DNA of 64,000 nt from Oscillatoria acuminata PCC 6304 (GCF_000317105.1 NC_019693.1:1116001-1180000), one strand, 5' to 3'. Counted from the first letter of the stretch, positions 9,501 through 19,112 are shown. Notes: generated by a model not told the origin, from the letters alone. Translations and numbers: made by a program.

Positions 9501-9674
9501 GTGGAACAGGGTTGAGTTAATCAATGCCTAGACTTCTAATATACTCTTGCATCAAACCCACCCCATCAAACAAAACGGTCTCCGCGAACGCATTTGGTAA
9601 ACCGGGAACTAGAGGAGAAACCCATTTTCCATTGCTTCCTTGATTCTATCAATCATATCAATTACTAAAATTTT

Positions 9675-10103
9675 ATGCAATTTGAAGACGCTTGGCAACA
9701 ATACGACTTTACGGAAGCTGAATTATTGTCAATGGGTTGGCAGTTTCCCTATGATTATGTTTTGAATCTCAACTACTACTGGGAACTCAATGGCAGGGGT
9801 TCTGCTTCTGAAGTGGCATCAGTTGACCAACCCCTCAAACTAATTCTCTGTTCTTGCATTCGGCTAGATGTCCAAATCAACTCCAACCTAGAAACAGAGA
9901 CGCAACCTTTTCAAACGTTAGGTACGATTGTGGGATGGGGTCAAGTTACGCCCTCTTTTTGGTTAGAAAACCTCTCTCTTCCTGCTTCCGACTGGATTCA
10001 TTTGTTTTTTGAGATTGGCGGCAACAACAAAATTGAAACGGTGATGCGATCGCTCTCCATTGAGCCGTTAACCCAACCCGCTCTGGCCCCATTAAGTCGC
10101 TAA
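9675..10103 (+). CDS. Conserved-looking hypothetical protein
   Basis: A 142-residue soluble protein that I do not recognise. It is rich in aromatic and acidic residues (MQFEDAWQQYDFTEAEL at the start) with alternating hydrophobic patterns suggesting a beta-rich fold, and has no signal peptide or membrane segment. It is followed after 64 nt by the nuclease-like gene on the same strand, with which it may be transcribed. Confidence 0.5.
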   Translation: MQFEDAWQQYDFTEAELLSMGWQFPYDYVLNLNYYWELNGRGSASEVASVDQPLKLILCSCIRLDVQINSNLETETQPFQTLGTIVGWGQVTPSFWLENLSLPASDWIHLFFEIGGNNKIETVMRSLSIEPLTQPALAPLSR

Positions 10104-10167
10104 CCCACTGCTAAAATAAAACAGGGCTTGATATTCACCTCTTAATTATTGCTCTCCCCTGTCAATT

Positions 10168-10806
10168 ATGACCCAAACTTTCCCGATAGAGCGGACTGTA
10201 AAAACCTTCAGCCAACTGCAAACCCAATTTAATCTCCAGCGTAGTACCGATGACCAATTTTTCCCAGAGTGGTTATTAAACCTGGATAATAGTCTGACTG
10301 CCTCGGAGCAACAAATCCTGGATGGAATTCAGCAAAAATACTTTTATCAACTCTCTGATGGTCAATTGGGGGAAGAAACGATTAAATTAATTGTGTTGTC
10401 CCCCCTCCTGGATTTGGCGGGATTTTTTGAGCCTCCCTTTCGGTTTACCACAGAACCGACTGTGCAAATTACCGCTGAACGGGATGAGATAATTTATCGG
10501 GGTCGGATTGATGCGTTGGTTCTGTTGGAACGGCTTTGGGTGGTGGTGATTGAATCGAAGGAAACCAGTTTTTCCTTAGAAATGGCTTTGCCGCAAACTT
10601 TAGCTTATATGCTGGCTCATCCGAATCCCCAACGCCCGGTTTTTGGGATGGTTACGAATGGGGGAAATTTTATTTTTGTGAAGCTGCAACATCAAGAATT
10701 TCCCGAGTATGAATTATCGAGTGTGTTTTCCTTACTGCCTCGGCGGAATCAACTCTATGAGGTGTTACAGATTGTCAAACGGTTGGGACGGATGGCAATT
10801 GAGTGA
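10168..10806 (+). CDS. HsdR-N-like PD-(D/E)XK nuclease-fold protein
   Basis: A 212-residue protein resembling the N-terminal domain of type I restriction subunit R, a stand-alone family common in cyanobacteria. The nuclease core is visible as GRIDALVLLERLWVVVIESKE (about residues 112-132), giving the D...ExK arrangement. No helicase domain and no HsdM or HsdS genes are present, so it is not a complete restriction system. Function in the cell is unknown. Confidence 0.7.
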   Translation: MTQTFPIERTVKTFSQLQTQFNLQRSTDDQFFPEWLLNLDNSLTASEQQILDGIQQKYFYQLSDGQLGEETIKLIVLSPLLDLAGFFEPPFRFTTEPTVQITAERDEIIYRGRIDALVLLERLWVVVIESKETSFSLEMALPQTLAYMLAHPNPQRPVFGMVTNGGNFIFVKLQHQEFPEYELSSVFSLLPRRNQLYEVLQIVKRLGRMAIE

Positions 10807-10927
10807 ACTGTTGATTGAATTAACGATCGCTTTTGTGGTTAAATCTTTACTACTGAGGTAGAGACTACCCGGGTCAGGTCTCTTTTCCTCGCCCTGCTGT
10901 TATTTCTGTGGATTGACTCTAACCCCC

Positions 10928-11809
10928 ATGCCAAATATTCGCCGCCGTCCTCCCAATCCTGCTGTTGGCGTCAAGTCGATGCGCTATCAAATCCAGGTTC
11001 CTGATGCTGAACCTCGACATATTCTCGAAGAAATCGTTTGGCATAAAGAAATAGAAGTAGAAGCATGGCGCGATCGCCAGCCTTTGCTAGAGTTACAAAA
11101 ACTCCTCCAGGCAGTCCCTGCACCGAAGGATTTTCTGGGGGCCTTGGTGTCAGCCTCCAAACAACCGGCGGCGATCGCGGAAATTAAAAAAGCCTCTCCC
11201 AGCAAAGGAGTCATCCGCGAAGACTTCGACCCGGTGGCGATCGCCCAATCTTACCAAAAAGGTGGGGCCGCTTGTCTCTCGGTCCTCACCGATAGTAAAT
11301 TCTTTCAAGGCAGTTTTGACTACCTCAAAGCAGTCCGTGAAGTCGTGGATTTACCCTTACTTTGTAAAGACTTCATCATCTATCCCTATCAAATTTATCT
11401 GGCCCGGGTGAATGGGGCGGATGCGGTATTGCTGATTGCTGCAATCCTCTCCGAGAAAGACTTACAGTATTTTATTAAAATTGCCAAAGCATTAGGAGTA
11501 ACTCCCCTAATTGAAGTGCATACCCTGGAAGAACTGGACCGAGTTTTATCCTTAGATGGAGTTACCTTAATTGGCATTAATAATCGCAACCTGGAAGATT
11601 TTACCGTCGATTTAGGCACAACCTGTCAACTGCTGGAACAACGGCGCGATCGCCTGGAAAATATCATCGTGGTCAGCGAATCGGGACTCCAGACCCCTGA
11701 TGACCTCAAGCGGGTGGTCGATGCCGGTGCTAAAGCGGTGTTGATTGGGGAAGCCTTTATGAAACAACCGGACCCAGGGGAAGCCCTCGCTGCTATTTTT
11801 CCCGAGTAA
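10928..11809 (+). CDS. trpC: Indole-3-glycerol-phosphate synthase
   Basis: Closes the indole ring in tryptophan synthesis, converting CdRP to indole-3-glycerol phosphate. The TIM-barrel protein (293 residues) has the family blocks [10 protein letters not shown] (catalytic Lys and substrate binding), [12 protein letters not shown] (catalytic Lys), [17 protein letters not shown] and VVSESGL. A N-terminal extension [11 protein letters not shown] is typical of cyanobacterial TrpC. The ATG at 10928 is taken; a TTG five codons earlier is possible. No other trp gene is adjacent, as is usual in cyanobacteria where trp genes are scattered. Confidence 0.95.
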   Translation: MPNIRRRPPNPAVGVKSMRYQIQVPDAEPRHILEEIVWHKEIEVEAWRDRQPLLELQKLLQAVPAPKDFLGALVSASKQPAAIAEIKKASPSKGVIREDFDPVAIAQSYQKGGAACLSVLTDSKFFQGSFDYLKAVREVVDLPLLCKDFIIYPYQIYLARVNGADAVLLIAAILSEKDLQYFIKIAKALGVTPLIEVHTLEELDRVLSLDGVTLIGINNRNLEDFTVDLGTTCQLLEQRRDRLENIIVVSESGLQTPDDLKRVVDAGAKAVLIGEAFMKQPDPGEALAAIFPE

Positions 11810-11828
11810 TTGATTGTTGGGGAGCGAA

Positions 11829-11966
11829 TAAAGAGACCTCTCCCCGGCCCTCTCCTAAGAGGAGAGGGAGCTAGAAAGAACAAATATCTGGCCTGTACGG
11901 GGCTTTCCGGCTCCCCCTTCCCTCGTAGGGAAGGGGGTTGGGGGGTTAGGTCTCCCCTTACCAACC
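11829..11966. repeat. Dispersed hairpin repeat pair
   Basis: Two purine/pyrimidine-rich palindromes (CCCTCTCCTAAGAGGAGAGGG and CCCCCTTCCCTCGTAGGGAAGGGGG-like) flank about 45 nt, and outer segments AGACCTCTCC and GGTCTCCCC echo each other. This is a typical intergenic repeat after trpC and may act as its terminator. Confidence 0.55.
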
Positions 11967-12067
11967 GAATCGCCCTTCAGGGACCGTCAGGTTCTATACT
12001 AAAACCATGCAATGTCTGATTCCCTAGGAATTGGGCATCCATTTACGGGAGACCGCTGCATCAAGAT

Positions 12068-12331
12068 ATGGAACCCATTCCTCTTCCTTCCCCCATCCAC
12101 TACGAACTGCTGCTGCAACTATTGGAACGGCAAACCCTCTATGCGGTAAATCAGAATCCATCCGCTAGGGAACAGGTGCAACAACTGATTGTGACCCTCA
12201 GAAAAGCCCAAAGCCAACAGAAGCAACTAGAGTCTAAGTTTCAGCGCGAAAATATTCCGGTAGAACATCGGTGGTCCCTTAACGAAGTCGCTGCTGCTAA
12301 GACCCCGGGAAATTCGGCCCATCCTGAGTAA
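12068..12331 (+). CDS. Small conserved cyanobacterial protein (DUF5340-like)
   Basis: An 87-residue soluble protein beginning MEPIPLPSPIHYELLLQLLERQ, which I associate with the cyanobacterial DUF5340 family of unknown function. The centre is a predicted long helix with many Gln (EQVQQLIVTLRKAQSQQKQ), compatible with a coiled coil. The family assignment is from memory and is moderate. Confidence 0.6.
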   Translation: MEPIPLPSPIHYELLLQLLERQTLYAVNQNPSAREQVQQLIVTLRKAQSQQKQLESKFQRENIPVEHRWSLNEVAAAKTPGNSAHPE

Positions 12332-12485
12332 GCACCAAGCCCTTGCATCTAATCGCGTAACCCAGTAGAATCAAAGATTCGGGTGAAAGCGCATTCAGCA
12401 ACAGCACTCGCCGGTACAAAGCCTTACGGGAGGCATCTATCGGAACTCCTCACACTTAAATTTAATTGTATTAGGATTAGATTCA

Positions 12486-13631
12486 ATGGACGACAAGCTG
12501 ATGCTAATGATTCCGGGCCCTACTCCGGTGCCAGAACAAGCATTGAGAGCCTTAGCCAAACATCCCATAGGCCACCGGAGCAAAGATTTTGAGGCAATCA
12601 TCGCTGAGGTGACGGAAAATTTGAAATGGCTGCACCAAACTCAAAGCGATGTCTTGATGCTGACGGCATCTGGAACTGGCGCGATGGAAGCGGGAATCAT
12701 TAACTTCCTGAGTCCAGGCGATCGCGTGATTGTCGGCAGCAATGGTAAATTTGGGGAACGCTGGGCCCAAGTTGCCAAAGCCTATAGCCTCACGGTAGAC
12801 CCCATCACTGCTGACTGGGGACAAGCATTGGACCCCGAGCAATTCCGGCAAACGCTGGAAGCGGATACCAACAAAGAAATTAAAGCGGTCATCGTCACCC
12901 ACAGCGAAACCTCCACTGGGGTGATCAATGACCTAGAAACCATCAATCAGCACGTTAAAGCCCACGGTCAGGCTTTAATTATCGTCGATGCCGTCACCAG
13001 TTTAGGGGCGACGAATGTGCCGGTAGATGCTTGGGGACTGGATGTGGTCGCCTCTGGGTCACAAAAAGGCTTTATGATTCCTCCGGGACTGGGCTTTGTC
13101 TCCGTCAGCGCCAAAGCATGGGAAGCGTACAAAACGGCTAAACTGCCGAAATTTTATCTGGATTTGGGCAAATACAAGAAAGCCACGGATCAAAATAGCA
13201 GTCCCTTTACTCCCCCAGTTAACCTGATTTTTGCCTTGCAAGCCACCCTGCGGATGATGAAGCAGGAAGGGTTAGAGAATATCTTCAAGCGCCATGAACG
13301 GCAAATGAAGGCGACTCGGGCGGCAGCTACGGCAATGGGATTGAAACTCTATGCGCCGGATCATGCAGCAGCGCGATCGATTACGGCTGTGGCGACTTCC
13401 GATGCTGAACAAATTCGGTCCATTGTCAAGAAACGGTTTGATATCGTGATGGCAGGAGGACAAGACCACCTCAAGGGTGAAATCTTCCGAATTGGACATT
13501 TGGGATTTGTCAGCGATCGCGACATCCTCACCGCCATTGCTGCCCTAGAAGCCGCCTTGCAAGAACTCGGTAAGGCAACCCAAGTCGGTGCCGGTGTCGC
13601 CGCTGCCGCCAAAATTCTAGGGGAATCCTAA
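12486..13631 (+). CDS. Class V aminotransferase (alanine/serine-glyoxylate type)
   Basis: A 381-residue PLP enzyme. MIPGPTPVPEQALRA at the N-terminus, ASGTGAMEAG, VDAVTSLGA and the Schiff-base Lys in SGSQKGFMIPPG are all in place. The family moves an amino group to glyoxylate, fitting photorespiration, where it would work downstream of the glycolate oxidase GlcD found at 17.6 kb. Cyanobacterial members have also been annotated as the small subunit of soluble hydrogenase, a historical misnomer. The 150-nt leader (12336-12485) shows no structure that I can assign. Confidence 0.88.
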   Translation: MDDKLMLMIPGPTPVPEQALRALAKHPIGHRSKDFEAIIAEVTENLKWLHQTQSDVLMLTASGTGAMEAGIINFLSPGDRVIVGSNGKFGERWAQVAKAYSLTVDPITADWGQALDPEQFRQTLEADTNKEIKAVIVTHSETSTGVINDLETINQHVKAHGQALIIVDAVTSLGATNVPVDAWGLDVVASGSQKGFMIPPGLGFVSVSAKAWEAYKTAKLPKFYLDLGKYKKATDQNSSPFTPPVNLIFALQATLRMMKQEGLENIFKRHERQMKATRAAATAMGLKLYAPDHAAARSITAVATSDAEQIRSIVKKRFDIVMAGGQDHLKGEIFRIGHLGFVSDRDILTAIAALEAALQELGKATQVGAGVAAAAKILGES

Positions 13632-13644
13632 CCCACCCCCTCGT

Positions 13645-13940
13645 TCCCAGGCTCTGCCTGGGAATGCCCAATTGGAGGCTCTGCCTCCTAATCCTCCTAC
13701 CCCTGAATTAGTGTATTGGTAGGGGCGCAATGCTTGCGCCCTGGGGCGAAACCCGTTTCGCCCCTACAGGCATCGGTTTTAGCTCTTTCCCTCTGTATTG
13801 GTAGGGGCGCAATGCTTGCGCCCTGGGGCGAAACCCGTTTCGCCCCTACAGGCATCGGTTTTAGTTCTTTCCCTCTGTATTGGTAGGGGCTTCGATGCTC
13901 GAAGCCCCTACAAAGGGCGCAAGCATTGCGCCCCTACAAG
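13645..13940. repeat. Tandem and palindromic repeat cluster
   Basis: The gap between the aminotransferase and the pentapeptide gene holds no gene. It starts with hairpins (TTCCCAGGCTCTGCCTGGGAA; GGAGGCTCTGCCTCC). Then an 82-bp unit begins at 13713 and is repeated at 13795, with a diverged third start at 13877. Each unit carries GGGGCGCAATGCTTGCGCCC-type and GGGGCGAAACCCGTTTCGCCCC palindromes. The cluster lies between convergent genes and may end transcription from both sides. Confidence 0.8.
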
Positions 13941-13969
13941 AGATAACGATTATAGACTGGAAGATGATG

Positions 13970-14470
13970 TTACCGACATCCGAGGGATTCACGAGTATCA
14001 ACCCCGGTTTTTGAATTGACGCCACTGGCATTTTCACAGAGTTGCTTGACTTGCGCCCCATCTAAAATGGCATCGGTGAAATCGGCCCCGGTAACCTTCA
14101 TCTTCTTGACATTCGCCCCGAGAAACAGCGCCTCAACTAACACCGCATCGGTAAAATCGGCATTGGTTAAGTTGGTCCATTCCAGCATGGAATTGGTCAA
14201 ATCCGCCCCATGAAAATTCGCCTCTTTCATCATGGAGAGGCTGAAAATGGCCCCTTCTGCTTGAACATTTGAGAAATTCGTAAATTGTAAATCTGCATTA
14301 GAGAACTCTGCGGTCCTTAAAAACTGCCCTGAAAAGTCTTTGCCGGAGAGTTGGGCATTGCTATAGGACAGCGGAGGTGGATAGTATTTATAGGCTTGCG
14401 CTAATGCCGGTGAGGGCATGAATAACAGCAGGAGTGCTAAAACATGAGCAGCCAAATGTCGCCAGTTCAT
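13970..14470 (-). CDS. Exported pentapeptide-repeat protein
   Basis: A 166-residue protein with a clear signal peptide (hydrophobic residues 8-20, cleavage near ALAQA) and then about eight A(D/N)LXX-type pentapeptides, e.g. ADLTN, TNADF, GADFTDAIL. These build a right-handed quadrilateral beta-helix. Export into the thylakoid lumen or periplasm is likely. Role unknown; several lumenal pentapeptide proteins are known in cyanobacteria. Cys136 and Cys165 near the C-terminus could form a disulfide. Confidence 0.82.
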   Translation of the reverse strand: MNWRHLAAHVLALLLLFMPSPALAQAYKYYPPPLSYSNAQLSGKDFSGQFLRTAEFSNADLQFTNFSNVQAEGAIFSLSMMKEANFHGADLTNSMLEWTNLTNADFTDAVLVEALFLGANVKKMKVTGADFTDAILDGAQVKQLCENASGVNSKTGVDTRESLGCR

Positions 14471-14599
14471 AACGGGGTTTGTTAAGGTTCTTGATTAGAC
14501 TAACCCAACCAGGTCTATAGCTCAGGGTACTGCATCTGGGGGCTAATTGCCCAAATCTGTGGTTACAATTTAAGTTGAAGTGACCCTGGAGACAGACTT

Positions 14600-14953
14600 A
14601 TGATCGGTTTTATCATTACTTGGTTGGTTGCGGCCATTTCCCTGCTGATTACGGCCTATGTTGTTCCTGGTATCTATGTGGCGGGGTTTTCATCCGCTGC
14701 CCTGGCGGCGATTTTAATGGGATTGATTAATGCCATTGTCAAACCGATTCTGGTGCTTTTGACGTTGCCTTTAACGATTTTGACTTTGGGGTTATTTTTG
14801 TTGGTGATTAATGGCATCACTCTGGCCCTGGTGGGATATCTCACCCCAGGGTTTGATGTCAATGGCTTTTTACCGGCTATTATTGGAGCAATCGTGCTAT
14901 CGTTGGTTTCCAGTGCGATCGGGCATTTGGTGAAAGAGGGAACGAATGCTTAA
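14600..14953 (+). CDS. Four-TM phage-holin-IV-like membrane protein
   Basis: A 117-residue, very hydrophobic protein with about four membrane segments (residues 4-22, 27-50, 54-80, 88-110) and the pattern GLINAIVKPILVLLTLPLTILTLG, characteristic of the family called mycobacterial 4TM phage holin (superfamily IV). In bacteria it is a widespread membrane protein of unknown role and need not be phage-derived. AGACAG stands before the ATG. A terminator follows directly. Confidence 0.85.
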   Translation: MIGFIITWLVAAISLLITAYVVPGIYVAGFSSAALAAILMGLINAIVKPILVLLTLPLTILTLGLFLLVINGITLALVGYLTPGFDVNGFLPAIIGAIVLSLVSSAIGHLVKEGTNA

Positions 14954-14988
14954 AAAACAAGCCCATTTAATTTAAAATTCATTAAGAT

Positions 14989-15012
14989 AAGCCCGCATGA
15001 GCGGGCTTTGTT
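14989..15012 (+). terminator. Rho-independent terminator
   Basis: AAGCCCGC, a 4-nt loop and GCGGGCTT, followed by TGTTTTG. It separates the holin-like gene from mtnP. Confidence 0.85.
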
Positions 15013-15039
15013 TTGAAACAATAGAGGATTCAGAATCAA

Positions 15040-15912
15040 ATGGAACCCGTGAAAGTAGGCATTATTGGGGGAAGCGGACTCTATCAAATGGAGGCGCTTA
15101 AAGATGTTGAAGAGGTGGCGATGAAGACGCCTTTTGGCCCTCCTTCCGATGCGGCGATCGTTGGGAGTTTAGATGGCATCCGGGTGGCCTTTTTAGCCCG
15201 TCATGGTCGTCATCATAGTTTGATGCCGTCAGAAATTCCGTTTCGGGCCAATATTTATGCCCTGAAAAAATTAGGGGTGGACTATATTATTTCAGCTTCG
15301 GCGGTGGGGTCTTTGAAAGAGGAGGTGAAACCGCTGGATATGATGGTTCCAGATCAGTTTATCGATCGCACTCAACATCGGATGTCCAGTTTTTTTGGGG
15401 AGGGAATTGTTGCTCATATTGCCTTTGGGGAACCCGTTTGCGATCGCCTCGCGGAAATCCTCTCGGATGCAGTTGCCAGTTTGAATTTACCCGAGGTTAA
15501 TCTGCATCGCGGCGGGACTTATGTCTGTATGGAAGGTCCGGCATTTTCCACTCAAGCTGAATCTAATTTGTATCGGAGTTGGGGGGCGAGTATCATTGGC
15601 ATGACGAATTTAACCGAGGCAAAATTAGCCCGGGAAGCGGAAATTGCTTATGCGACTTTGGCCTTAGTGACGGATTATGACTGTTGGCATCCGATGCATG
15701 ATAGTGTAACCGTAGAAATGATATTGGATAACCTCCATGCTAATGCGGATCATGCCCAAAAAGTGATTCAAGAAGTGGTCCGGCGGTTGGGTGAAAATCC
15801 CCCGGAAAGTAAGGCGCATTCGGCGTTGAAATATGCGATTTTAACCCCAATGGATCGAGTGCCGCCTCGGATTAAGGATAAGTTAAAGGTGATTTTGCAG
15901 AAATATTTGTAA
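15040..15912 (+). CDS. mtnP: S-methyl-5'-thioadenosine phosphorylase
   Basis: Cleaves methylthioadenosine with phosphate to adenine and methylthioribose 1-phosphate in methionine salvage. The 290-residue protein shows GGSGLYQM (phosphate), [40 protein letters not shown] and TDYDCW, all family signatures. No other methionine-salvage gene is adjacent. Confidence 0.93.
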   Translation: MEPVKVGIIGGSGLYQMEALKDVEEVAMKTPFGPPSDAAIVGSLDGIRVAFLARHGRHHSLMPSEIPFRANIYALKKLGVDYIISASAVGSLKEEVKPLDMMVPDQFIDRTQHRMSSFFGEGIVAHIAFGEPVCDRLAEILSDAVASLNLPEVNLHRGGTYVCMEGPAFSTQAESNLYRSWGASIIGMTNLTEAKLAREAEIAYATLALVTDYDCWHPMHDSVTVEMILDNLHANADHAQKVIQEVVRRLGENPPESKAHSALKYAILTPMDRVPPRIKDKLKVILQKYL

Positions 15913-15921
15913 GGTTGATTG

Positions 15922-15950
15922 GGGTAGGATTTGGATAGCTTATCCTACCC
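15922..15950. terminator. Bidirectional hairpin between convergent genes
   Basis: GGGTAGGAT pairs with ATCCTACCC across 11 nt. It lies just after mtnP and overlaps the last codons of the convergent HD-domain gene. No long T-run, so termination is inferred from position. Confidence 0.5.
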
Positions 15951-16589
15951 GGAAAGGGTTTTAATTTCTTGTTCTAAATTACGGCGGGCGATCGCCTCTT
16001 TTTCCTCAAACATCAGGGGCGTAAAATACAGGCGATCGCGCTGTAATATTCCTTCCAAAAATTGGCTTCTCCCCCGGCGATAGTCGGCTTCAGAAAATGC
16101 TACAAATTCTCGACGAATGGCTTGGGTATAAAACTGATATTCTGAGGGTTCTGCCCCCAAGATTGCCCAATCTGCATCGAGGAGTATTTGAGTATCCAAT
16201 TCATCCTCTGCCGCTTCATGATGTTTCGTCCTGAGAATCAGGGTTTCGGTGGCGGCAATGGTTGAGTCGGAAATGTTTAATTTCGGTAATACTTTCCCGG
16301 CATATTCCGCACTTTTTTCCTCATTATCATGGGCAGTTGGGTCATAAATGACATCATGAAACCAAGTAGCTAAATAAATAGCCGGAAAATCCCTTGCTAG
16401 AGATTTCATGCGGTCCAATGTTGCCATCATCAACTGAATATGACCGAGGTTATGGTAATATCGTTGGGGATGAGAATAGGTACTGACTAAATTAAATAAG
16501 ACTTTTGTACCGAGTTTGCGATCGGTAGAAAACTGTTCTAACAAGGCGTCCCAAGTCAATTTGAGGCCCAATCCATCTACATAGCTCAT
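15945..16589 (-). CDS. HD-domain metal-dependent phosphohydrolase
   Basis: A 214-residue soluble protein. YYHNLGHI and WFHDVIYD provide the paired metal-binding His and Asp of the HD fold, and LDADW near the middle supplies a further Asp. This matches a family of predicted metal-dependent HD phosphohydrolases in which the substrate is unknown, possibly a nucleotide. Transcribed alone. Confidence 0.82.
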   Translation of the reverse strand: MSYVDGLGLKLTWDALLEQFSTDRKLGTKVLFNLVSTYSHPQRYYHNLGHIQLMMATLDRMKSLARDFPAIYLATWFHDVIYDPTAHDNEEKSAEYAGKVLPKLNISDSTIAATETLILRTKHHEAAEDELDTQILLDADWAILGAEPSEYQFYTQAIRREFVAFSEADYRRGRSQFLEGILQRDRLYFTPLMFEEKEAIARRNLEQEIKTLSG

Positions 16590-16912
16590 GAATCCCCGCG
16601 ATCGCCTAAAATAATCGTGTCAATATAACCAGTCTCCTCGGTTGTAGCCTGCCACTGCGGTCACTGTCAAACTTCATGAGAGTCATTTTCTCCAAGCATA
16701 CTGGGAAGCGGCGGCGGATTTTCCCGGAAAACCTTCACCGTTACCGGCGTATCGAGGCAGTCCTCGCCTTATTGGTTAATACCCGGGAGACTGTCTCAAC
16801 TTTACCTAAGCCCTTGCTGTGATTAGCCTCAGTAAGTTGCCATGAAAATCCCGATAGAATTGTATGATATAGTATATCTCTTATTAACTATCTTCTTGTA
16901 TTGTAGGCTACC
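16590..16912. other. Divergent intergenic region
   Basis: The 323-nt gap between the divergent HD-domain and exonuclease-like genes should hold both promoters. The stretch 16855-16900 is AT-rich with a TATAGT hexamer that could be a -10 element for the plus-strand gene. Nothing else is supported. Confidence 0.4.
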
Positions 16913-17572
16913 ATGTGGAAAAAAGAACTCTGGCTGGAAACTCAGTTCATCAACAATTTTTATCATGGCCCTCTCCATAATTTAGTTTTTATTGATTTAG
17001 AATTTTTCCCGGTTTACATCACACCCAACAAAGTTCAACAAAGGATTTTTGGCTATACAATTACTCGAATCCTAGAGTCCAATGATTTTCAATATATTAA
17101 AATTCAACTAATTGAAAATCATCGAGAAGAAAAACATCTGATCAAGGAAATTATTGGCGATTTGCAATTATTACAAAATAAGGTTTTCGTCGGGTTTAAT
17201 ATCATTAACAGTGATTTATATTGTTTGACGAAGCGAATCCGGTCCCTGAAACTCAAGCCAGACATCAGTCCTCTGACTATTTTAGATTTGTACGACCCCA
17301 AACAATCTCGATATCGCGGCGGATTAAATGGATTATTTGAATATCTGGATATCAACATTGACAAACAAATTAATGGATTGTACATTCGCCGGAATGCCAA
17401 GCGGGTCCTGTCTCAAAAAGAAAATGCCAGTGAAATTATTAATAGAATTTACGAATATTGTTTAGAAGATGCCAAAAATTATTTTTATATTGTCTCAAAT
17501 TGGAAACAAAAATTTCCCCCGTTAGACCCGGACACCTTTCTCCAGTATGAGTTTAAAGTCAAGCGGTATTAA
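16913..17572 (+). CDS. DEDDy 3'-5' exonuclease-like protein
   Basis: A 219-residue protein. Three exonuclease motifs can be traced: FID28LE30 (Exo I), GFN96IINSD101 (Exo II) and Y182CLED186 (Exo III, YxxxD). This spacing and the hydrophobic strand before motif I fit the RNase H-like DEDDy fold, so a 3'-5' exonuclease acting on DNA or RNA is inferred. The gene is clearly richer in A+T and in Ile, Asn and Lys than its neighbours, which suggests acquisition by transfer. It stands alone between divergent and convergent genes. Confidence 0.6.
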   Translation: MWKKELWLETQFINNFYHGPLHNLVFIDLEFFPVYITPNKVQQRIFGYTITRILESNDFQYIKIQLIENHREEKHLIKEIIGDLQLLQNKVFVGFNIINSDLYCLTKRIRSLKLKPDISPLTILDLYDPKQSRYRGGLNGLFEYLDINIDKQINGLYIRRNAKRVLSQKENASEIINRIYEYCLEDAKNYFYIVSNWKQKFPPLDPDTFLQYEFKVKRY

Positions 17573-17575
17573 ACA

Positions 17576-17613
17576 CAGTTGACAACTCAACAGACGGGTT
17601 GAATTGTCAACTG
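17576..17613. terminator. Long palindrome between convergent genes
   Basis: A 15-bp stem (CAGTTGACAACTCAA with TTGAATTGTCAACTG, one mismatch) with an 8-nt loop lies between the exonuclease-like gene and glcD. It probably ends transcription from both sides although T-runs are short. Confidence 0.6.
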
Positions 17614-17636
17614 GATTAATTCACCGGAATCGACCC

Positions 17637-19112
17637 TCAAAAAGCCTCTATTCCCTCAAACTTTTGAGTCTGTAGGGCATTGGCTGCTTCCCCACAAGTC
17701 CGGGGGGTGGGAAAGAGTTTGTCAGGATTTGCCAATCCTTTGGGATTAAACACGCTACGGACCCATTGCATGGTTTCTAAATCAATTTCATTAAACATTT
17801 CACTCATGTAGCATTTTTTATCGGCCCCAATGCCATGTTCTCCGGTGAGACTTCCCCCGACTTTTACGCAAAGTTTGAGAATTTCTCCCCCTAATTCTTC
17901 CACTTGTTCTAAGGCCCCGGGAATAGCATTATCATACAGGACTAAGGGATGCAGATTGCCATCTCCAGCATGAAAGACATTGGCGACTCGATAGCCATAT
18001 TTTTCGCTGAGTCTCTCGATTTCTTTCAAGACATAAGGCAATTGCGTCCGAGGAATTACTCCATCTTGCACATAATAATCGGGGCTTAAATGTCCCGCTG
18101 CGGCAAAGGCTGCTTTGCGTCCTTTCCACAATTTCATCCGCGTTTCTAGGTCATTGGCGGAGGTAATATTTCGCGCCCCATTTTGCTTGCAGAGTTCAGA
18201 TATTCGCTTTTTGTTTTTATCAACTTCCACCTGCAATCCATCAATTTCTACCAATAAAATAGCCGTGGCATCTCGGGGATAACATCCGGTGGCAACGACA
18301 TCTTCTACGGCATTAATGCTGAGGTTATCCATCATTTCCATGCCAGCAGGAATGATGCCTGCACTGGTAATGGCAGAAACTGCCGCCCCGGCATCTTCAA
18401 CGCTTGTAAAATCGGCTAAGAGGACGCAAATCGCTTCTGGGGTTTTAAGAATGCGAAGGGTGATTTCTGTGGCAATTCCTAATGTGCCTTCGGACCCAAC
18501 AAATAATCCGGTTAAGTCATAACCGGGCATTTCCGTGAGTTCTCCTCCCACATCCACAATGGCACCATCAGGCAGGACTAATTTTAACCCTAAAACATGA
18601 TTGGTGGTAACGCCATATTTGAGGCAGTGAACCCCGCCGGAATTTTCAGCAACATTGCCGCCAATGGAACAGATAATTTGACTGGAAGGGTCGGGGGCAT
18701 AATAAAATCCTGCGCCGCTAACGGTTTGGGTAACCCAGTTGTTAATTACCCCCGGTTGGACGACTACTCGCTGATTTTCTAGGTCAACGTTGAGGATTTT
18801 TCGCATTAAAGCGGTGACGATTAACACACAGTTTTCGATGGGTAATGCACCGCCAGAGAGTCCAGTTCCTGCACCCCGGGGTAACCAGGGAATGTTATGG
18901 CGATCGCAGATTTTAATTGCCTCAGAAACCTGTTCCGTGGTTCGCGGCAATACCACTAATGCGGGACGTTGGCGGTAACTGGTTAATCCATCACATTCAT
19001 AAGTGAGGAGTTCTTCTTTTCGTCGGACTACTCCATTTTTACCGACAACTTTTTCAAACTCTTTGATAATCGGTTTCCAGTTGCGTTCTGATTGGGTTTT
19101 TTGGGCCAGCAT
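17637..19112 (-). CDS. glcD: Glycolate oxidase subunit GlcD (FAD-linked)
   Basis: A 491-residue flavoprotein that oxidises glycolate to glyoxylate in photorespiration. The FAD-binding PCMH domain is seen in WLPRGAGTGLSGGALP, DPSSQ, GGNVAENSGG and LFVGSEGTLGI; the C-terminal oxidase domain has FHAGDGNLHP and TGEHGIGADK. No glcE or glcF neighbours are present; in cyanobacteria these are usually elsewhere. Some family members prefer D-lactate, so substrate is likely but not certain. Confidence 0.9.
   Translation of the reverse strand: MLAQKTQSERNWKPIIKEFEKVVGKNGVVRRKEELLTYECDGLTSYRQRPALVVLPRTTEQVSEAIKICDRHNIPWLPRGAGTGLSGGALPIENCVLIVTALMRKILNVDLENQRVVVQPGVINNWVTQTVSGAGFYYAPDPSSQIICSIGGNVAENSGGVHCLKYGVTTNHVLGLKLVLPDGAIVDVGGELTEMPGYDLTGLFVGSEGTLGIATEITLRILKTPEAICVLLADFTSVEDAGAAVSAITSAGIIPAGMEMMDNLSINAVEDVVATGCYPRDATAILLVEIDGLQVEVDKNKKRISELCKQNGARNITSANDLETRMKLWKGRKAAFAAAGHLSPDYYVQDGVIPRTQLPYVLKEIERLSEKYGYRVANVFHAGDGNLHPLVLYDNAIPGALEQVEELGGEILKLCVKVGGSLTGEHGIGADKKCYMSEMFNEIDLETMQWVRSVFNPKGLANPDKLFPTPRTCGEAANALQTQKFEGIEAF

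Noticed and set aside
10168-10806. Type I restriction system
   Set aside because: Only an HsdR-N-like domain is present; helicase, HsdM and HsdS are missing.
12336-12485. Possible riboswitch or small RNA in the aminotransferase leader
   Set aside because: I could not match any known consensus or a convincing stem arrangement.
14600-14953. Holin-like gene as a sign of prophage
   Set aside because: This membrane family is widespread in bacterial chromosomes and no phage genes are nearby.
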